A stretch of 64,000 bases of DNA from Symbiodinium natans (taxonomy: Eukaryota > Sar > Dinophyceae > Suessiales > Symbiodiniaceae), in the NCBI GenBank assembly GCA_905221605.1, contig CAJNDS010002731.1:105001-169000 (forward strand), in the 5' to 3' direction. Shown here one piece after another: positions 61,483-64,000 of this stretch (positions are counted from its first letter, which is position 1; each line of letters begins with the position of its first letter). A program made the position numbers and the translations under genes. The notes below the pieces were generated by a model. That model was not told the DNA's origin. It did no database searches and worked only from the letters and a program-made list of their open reading frames with translations.

Positions 61483-62393
61483 GCGGGCCCCTTCTACATC
61501 CACTTCTGGGCTCGGACCCCAAGAGTTCTGGCTCGTAGCGTTCGTAGCGATTCCTTCAGATTCCGTGACAGAACTGGGGCCTTCGAGGCTCCCAACTTCA
61601 AGTGGGCCCTCTCCATCAATAATCTCATGGACGGGCACTTGGAGTCCTTGACATCATTCCGCAACTTTCGCGTGTGGTCTCGGTGGTCAAAGCGTGGTCA
61701 AAGCGTGGTGGCGTGCAGAGCATGCACAGCACAGTGTACAGCCATGCTTTCTCTGACAGGATTACGACCGCCCCACCGACAAGATCAGCCTCTCCATGCC
61801 CGGGGCTCGGCTCCAAAGGTCCTCTAAAGGTCCTCCACATGATCGGTCACTGAAGATGTCGAGACCGAGGACCAGCGCTCTGACGCTGACGGGGCTGATC
61901 TTCATGCGTTGGTCCTTCGTCCTCTGGCCGCAGGAGTACGGCCCAAATGCATGTTCCGAATGTCCTGAGACGAACGTGCGTCAGCTCCGTGTGCATTAGA
62001 GAGGTGCAGAGACAGGCTCTCAAGAGAGAGACATCGACCGACCTTTCTGAGTTTCTCAGGTGATCACGCCCGTGAACTACAGCCTTTTCGCAGCTTGGGG
62101 GCAGACTGAGAGTTGAGGATTGAAGCATCTGAGAGCACTGAGAGCACTGAGACACAACTCAGACAAAAAAGGCAAGTGTAGAGTGCACAGCGCTGAACGC
62201 AGACAGAGTGGTGGCTCAGCCTGACTCAGTACTCTGTGAGGCTGTGAATTGCGCACTGTCGTCTTCATCCGGATACTTGCTTGCTCGCAAAGTGAAGGCC
62301 AACTCTCAAAGTTCATGTGCACTCAGAGTGGGAAAGATGTTGGCATGGCATCCTGCATGGCCGCATGGCAAGGCGGACTACTTCGACAAGTAA
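61483..62393 (+). CDS. MPC2: Mitochondrial pyruvate carrier subunit, MPC2-like
   Basis: Seven exons: 61483-61509 (AGPFYIHFW), 61588-61629 (APNFKWALSINNLM), 61760-61800 (DYDRPTDKISLSM), 61870-61918 (SALTLTGLIFMRWSF), 62060-62092 (VITPVNYSLFA), 62241-62297 (AVNCALSSSSGYLLARKVK) and 62373-62393 (ADYFDK, then TAA). Together they give the MPC2 pattern: H-F-W-A-P-x-x-K-W, T-G-L-I-x-x-R-W-S, V-I-x-P-x-N-x-S-L-F-A-x-N. Junction phases agree; donors are GC, GA, unclear (after 61800), GT, GC and GC. The stop codon is well placed. The initiator Met was not found upstream of 61483; an in-frame stop just upstream shows that the exon start is spliced. The neighbour is the MPC1-like gene on the same strand, its expected partner. 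Confidence 0.92.
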
Positions 62394-62722
62394 CATATAT
62401 GACTCATATGACAAGACAGTCAAGTCGAGTGAGGGTGAGAAGCGCTCACTCCTTTGTACATGCGTTTCCTATCTGCCTTCAACGGCAGTCCTCATTGAAA
62501 AGGGCCTCAAGCACAGCTTGGCTCTGTTCCTTGGAGGAAGCCCCGAAACCCTTTTCAATGAACCTCGGATCCCGTCCCTCACGAAGAGAGAAGTGCATCC
62601 AGGAGAAGCGCGTGCGCCTCCGCGATACTTGCTTCAAAAAGGCGGTGCCAGGGTCGCCGGGTAGCCTTTGCGCATGCCAGCAGCCCCCCCCCCCTCCCAC
62701 CCCCTTCACCGGTTCTCCCTCA
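62394..62722. other. Spacer after the MPC2-like gene
   Basis: No recognised gene. One exon-like stretch at about 62580-62660 could belong to the following gene. Confidence 0.4.
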
Positions 62723-62723
62723 G

Positions 62724-62800
62724 GCCCCTCCGCCGTTTAAGCACTATCAGGCTGAAATCTACAAGCTGAAGAACCCCGATTTCGAAACCACACAACCACT
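62724..62800 (+). CDS. Unidentified exon
   Basis: After a pyrimidine-rich CCCTCAG acceptor the frame reads APPPFKHYQAEIYKLKNPDF. It is protein-like, and an internal CAG|GC at 62750 could be a donor. No family recognised. Confidence 0.35.
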
Positions 62801-62965
62801 TCTCACTCTGCCAGGGGCGAAGGGAACCGGCCTGATGCCTCGACGCAGATGTGTTTTTCTTACGCTGGAAGTTTCCGTTCAGAGATACACGTAGAAATTA
62901 TGTGCAACGTGGCGCATTAATAAACAAAAATATTTTACTTCGAACATCACCACCCTCTCTGGGTA

Positions 62966-63112
62966 GAGATACTCTGGGGTTGGGCACTTCAGGGACACAC
63001 TGGGGTTGGGTACTCCAGGGACACTCTGGGGCTGGCCACTTCAGCGACACTCTGGGGCTGGGCACTCCAGGGGACACTCTTTGCCAACTCTGGGGTTGGG
63101 CGCTCCAGGGAT
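62966..63112. repeat. About 28-bp minisatellite
   Basis: Five degenerate copies of an ACTCTGGGGTTGGGCACTTC-type unit. Confidence 0.88.
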
Positions 63113-64000
63113 GAGGGCGGAGTAGACCGAAGAGTTCCGGGCGAGGAGAAGAATTGAGTTTAAAATCAAACCCCACCCGAAGGTAGGGAAAAAGCGTCCG
63201 CAAAAACATGTGATAAGAGTGGGTATCCTAAACAAACTCAGTTCGCAGAATGAAATTTGGAAGCTTGTGAGTATAGACCCTCCTTACACTAAAGTCAGTC
63301 CAACGACCCGCGCTTGGAGCTGCGCAGCTGCGCAACGCGTCGGCGACTGTGATCGGGTTTTGGTGGCAGCGGCTGCGGTGGCCGCCCCGAGGGATCGGAG
63401 TGCTCGGCGCATCGCCGGGTGCCAGCGCGGCTGCAGTGAGGACTTATCGGGAAAGCTCCCACTCCGAACCCGGGCGCAGGCCGCAGGCGGCGGCAGGGTG
63501 AGTCTCTGAATCATCCGCAGATATCCGCGGTCGTCGGCCGTCTCGTGCGGAAGGGCACGGCTCCGAGTTGGCCGTGCAGGACGTCCCAACGGCCTTCGCG
63601 GAGAAGTTGCACACGGCCCCATCAGAACACCCCCACTTTCACCACCTGTCTCGGCGCAGCATGCGAGGAGCAAGCGCTGCAAGAGCAAGAAGAGTTTCCA
63701 TGCACTTACCCGCGCAACGTCATCGCGGCCTCCGTGTGCAAGCTGAAACGAGCGCATGGCGGACGACCACGGTGATGCAGGGCGGGAACTTGGCGACGGA
63801 GCTCGGCCATCAGGTCAAGGCGGTCAAGCCACTGCCAAGCAACGCGAGGAAAGCCGGGAAGCGGACAAACCCGGCATGGCATTGCAGATGAGTTGCAGAT
63901 GCAATGGATGTCGCGCGCATGCTGGGAAGGGCTGCGGCAAGGAACATCCATGATGTGTGCGGCATCGTTCCAGCGTATGTGTTCCAAACGATTCGCGCGA
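63113..64000. other. 3' end of window, no recognised gene
   Basis: GC-rich and open in more than one frame on both strands between about 63280 and 63780, including + strand QALQEQEEFPCTYPRNVIAA near 63680-63740, but no family is recognised and no strand can be preferred with confidence. Confidence 0.4.

Noticed and set aside
63284-63757. - strand 157-codon frame near the window end
   Set aside because: An Arg/Ala/Pro-rich frame with no motif. The + strand over the same interval is equally open, so GC-rich composition alone explains it.

Overview
The window looks like nuclear DNA of a dinoflagellate; the genus cannot be told from sequence alone. It has no prokaryote-like gene layout. Recognisable proteins are cut into very short exons (about 19-150 nt) separated by small introns. 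Nearly all introns that can be placed by protein-frame continuity start with GC (some GA, a few GT) and end in AG followed by G, which is the known dinoflagellate splice signature. Candidate start codons lie just downstream of pyrimidine-AG sites, as expected for spliced-leader trans-splicing. Protein types also fit: single-domain type I-like ketosynthase, CCHC/CCCH zinc-finger proteins, TPR and ankyrin proteins. All coordinates come from manual reading of reading frames; no similarity search or RNA data were available.

Layout, all recognised genes on the + strand: (1) 1.7-2.4 kb, start of an unidentified gene; 2.8-3.4 kb, a 61-bp tandem repeat. (2) 3.65-9.49 kb, a polyketide-synthase ketosynthase (KS) gene with about 26 exons and two apparent frameshifts, one exactly at the active-site Cys. 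(3) 10.36-12.63 kb, a CCHC zinc-knuckle/CCCH zinc-finger RNA-binding protein. (4) 14.8-15.5 kb, unidentified exons. (5) 17.33-18.81 kb, an ERV1/ALR sulfhydryl oxidase. (6) 20.7-21.75 kb, a J-domain protein. (7) 23.06-26.53 kb, a TPR protein. (8) 27.6-29.17 kb, a DUF3089-type alpha/beta hydrolase. (9) 29.63-32.93 kb, an AT-rich, ORF-free block of telomere-like repeats and hairpins bounded by near-perfect terminal inverted repeats. (10) 34.6-38.5 kb, a second TPR gene. (11) 39.46-40.23 kb, an ankyrin-repeat protein. (12) 41.2-45.06 kb, TPR-like exons followed by an acyl/peptidyl carrier protein (ACP) domain. (13) 46.1-51.9 kb, a major-facilitator-type membrane transporter. (14) 52.6-53.4 kb, unidentified exons. 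(15) 54.78-55.4 kb, a tandem CCCH zinc-finger protein. (16) 59.93-60.80 kb, a mitochondrial pyruvate carrier MPC1-like gene, followed at 61.48-62.39 kb by an MPC2-like gene. (17) 62.7 kb, a further unidentified exon.

The two MPC genes encode partners of one heteromeric carrier of the inner mitochondrial membrane. KS, ACP and hydrolase genes in one co-directional array could act in polyketide or lipid chemistry, but that link is inference only. Simple-sequence tracts (GT, CT, poly-G, composite microsatellites) fill many introns and intergenic stretches. The strongest candidates for something undescribed are the inverted-repeat-bounded telomere-like block at 29.6-32.9 kb, the tandem MPC1-MPC2 pair, and the microexons that carry single zinc ligands.
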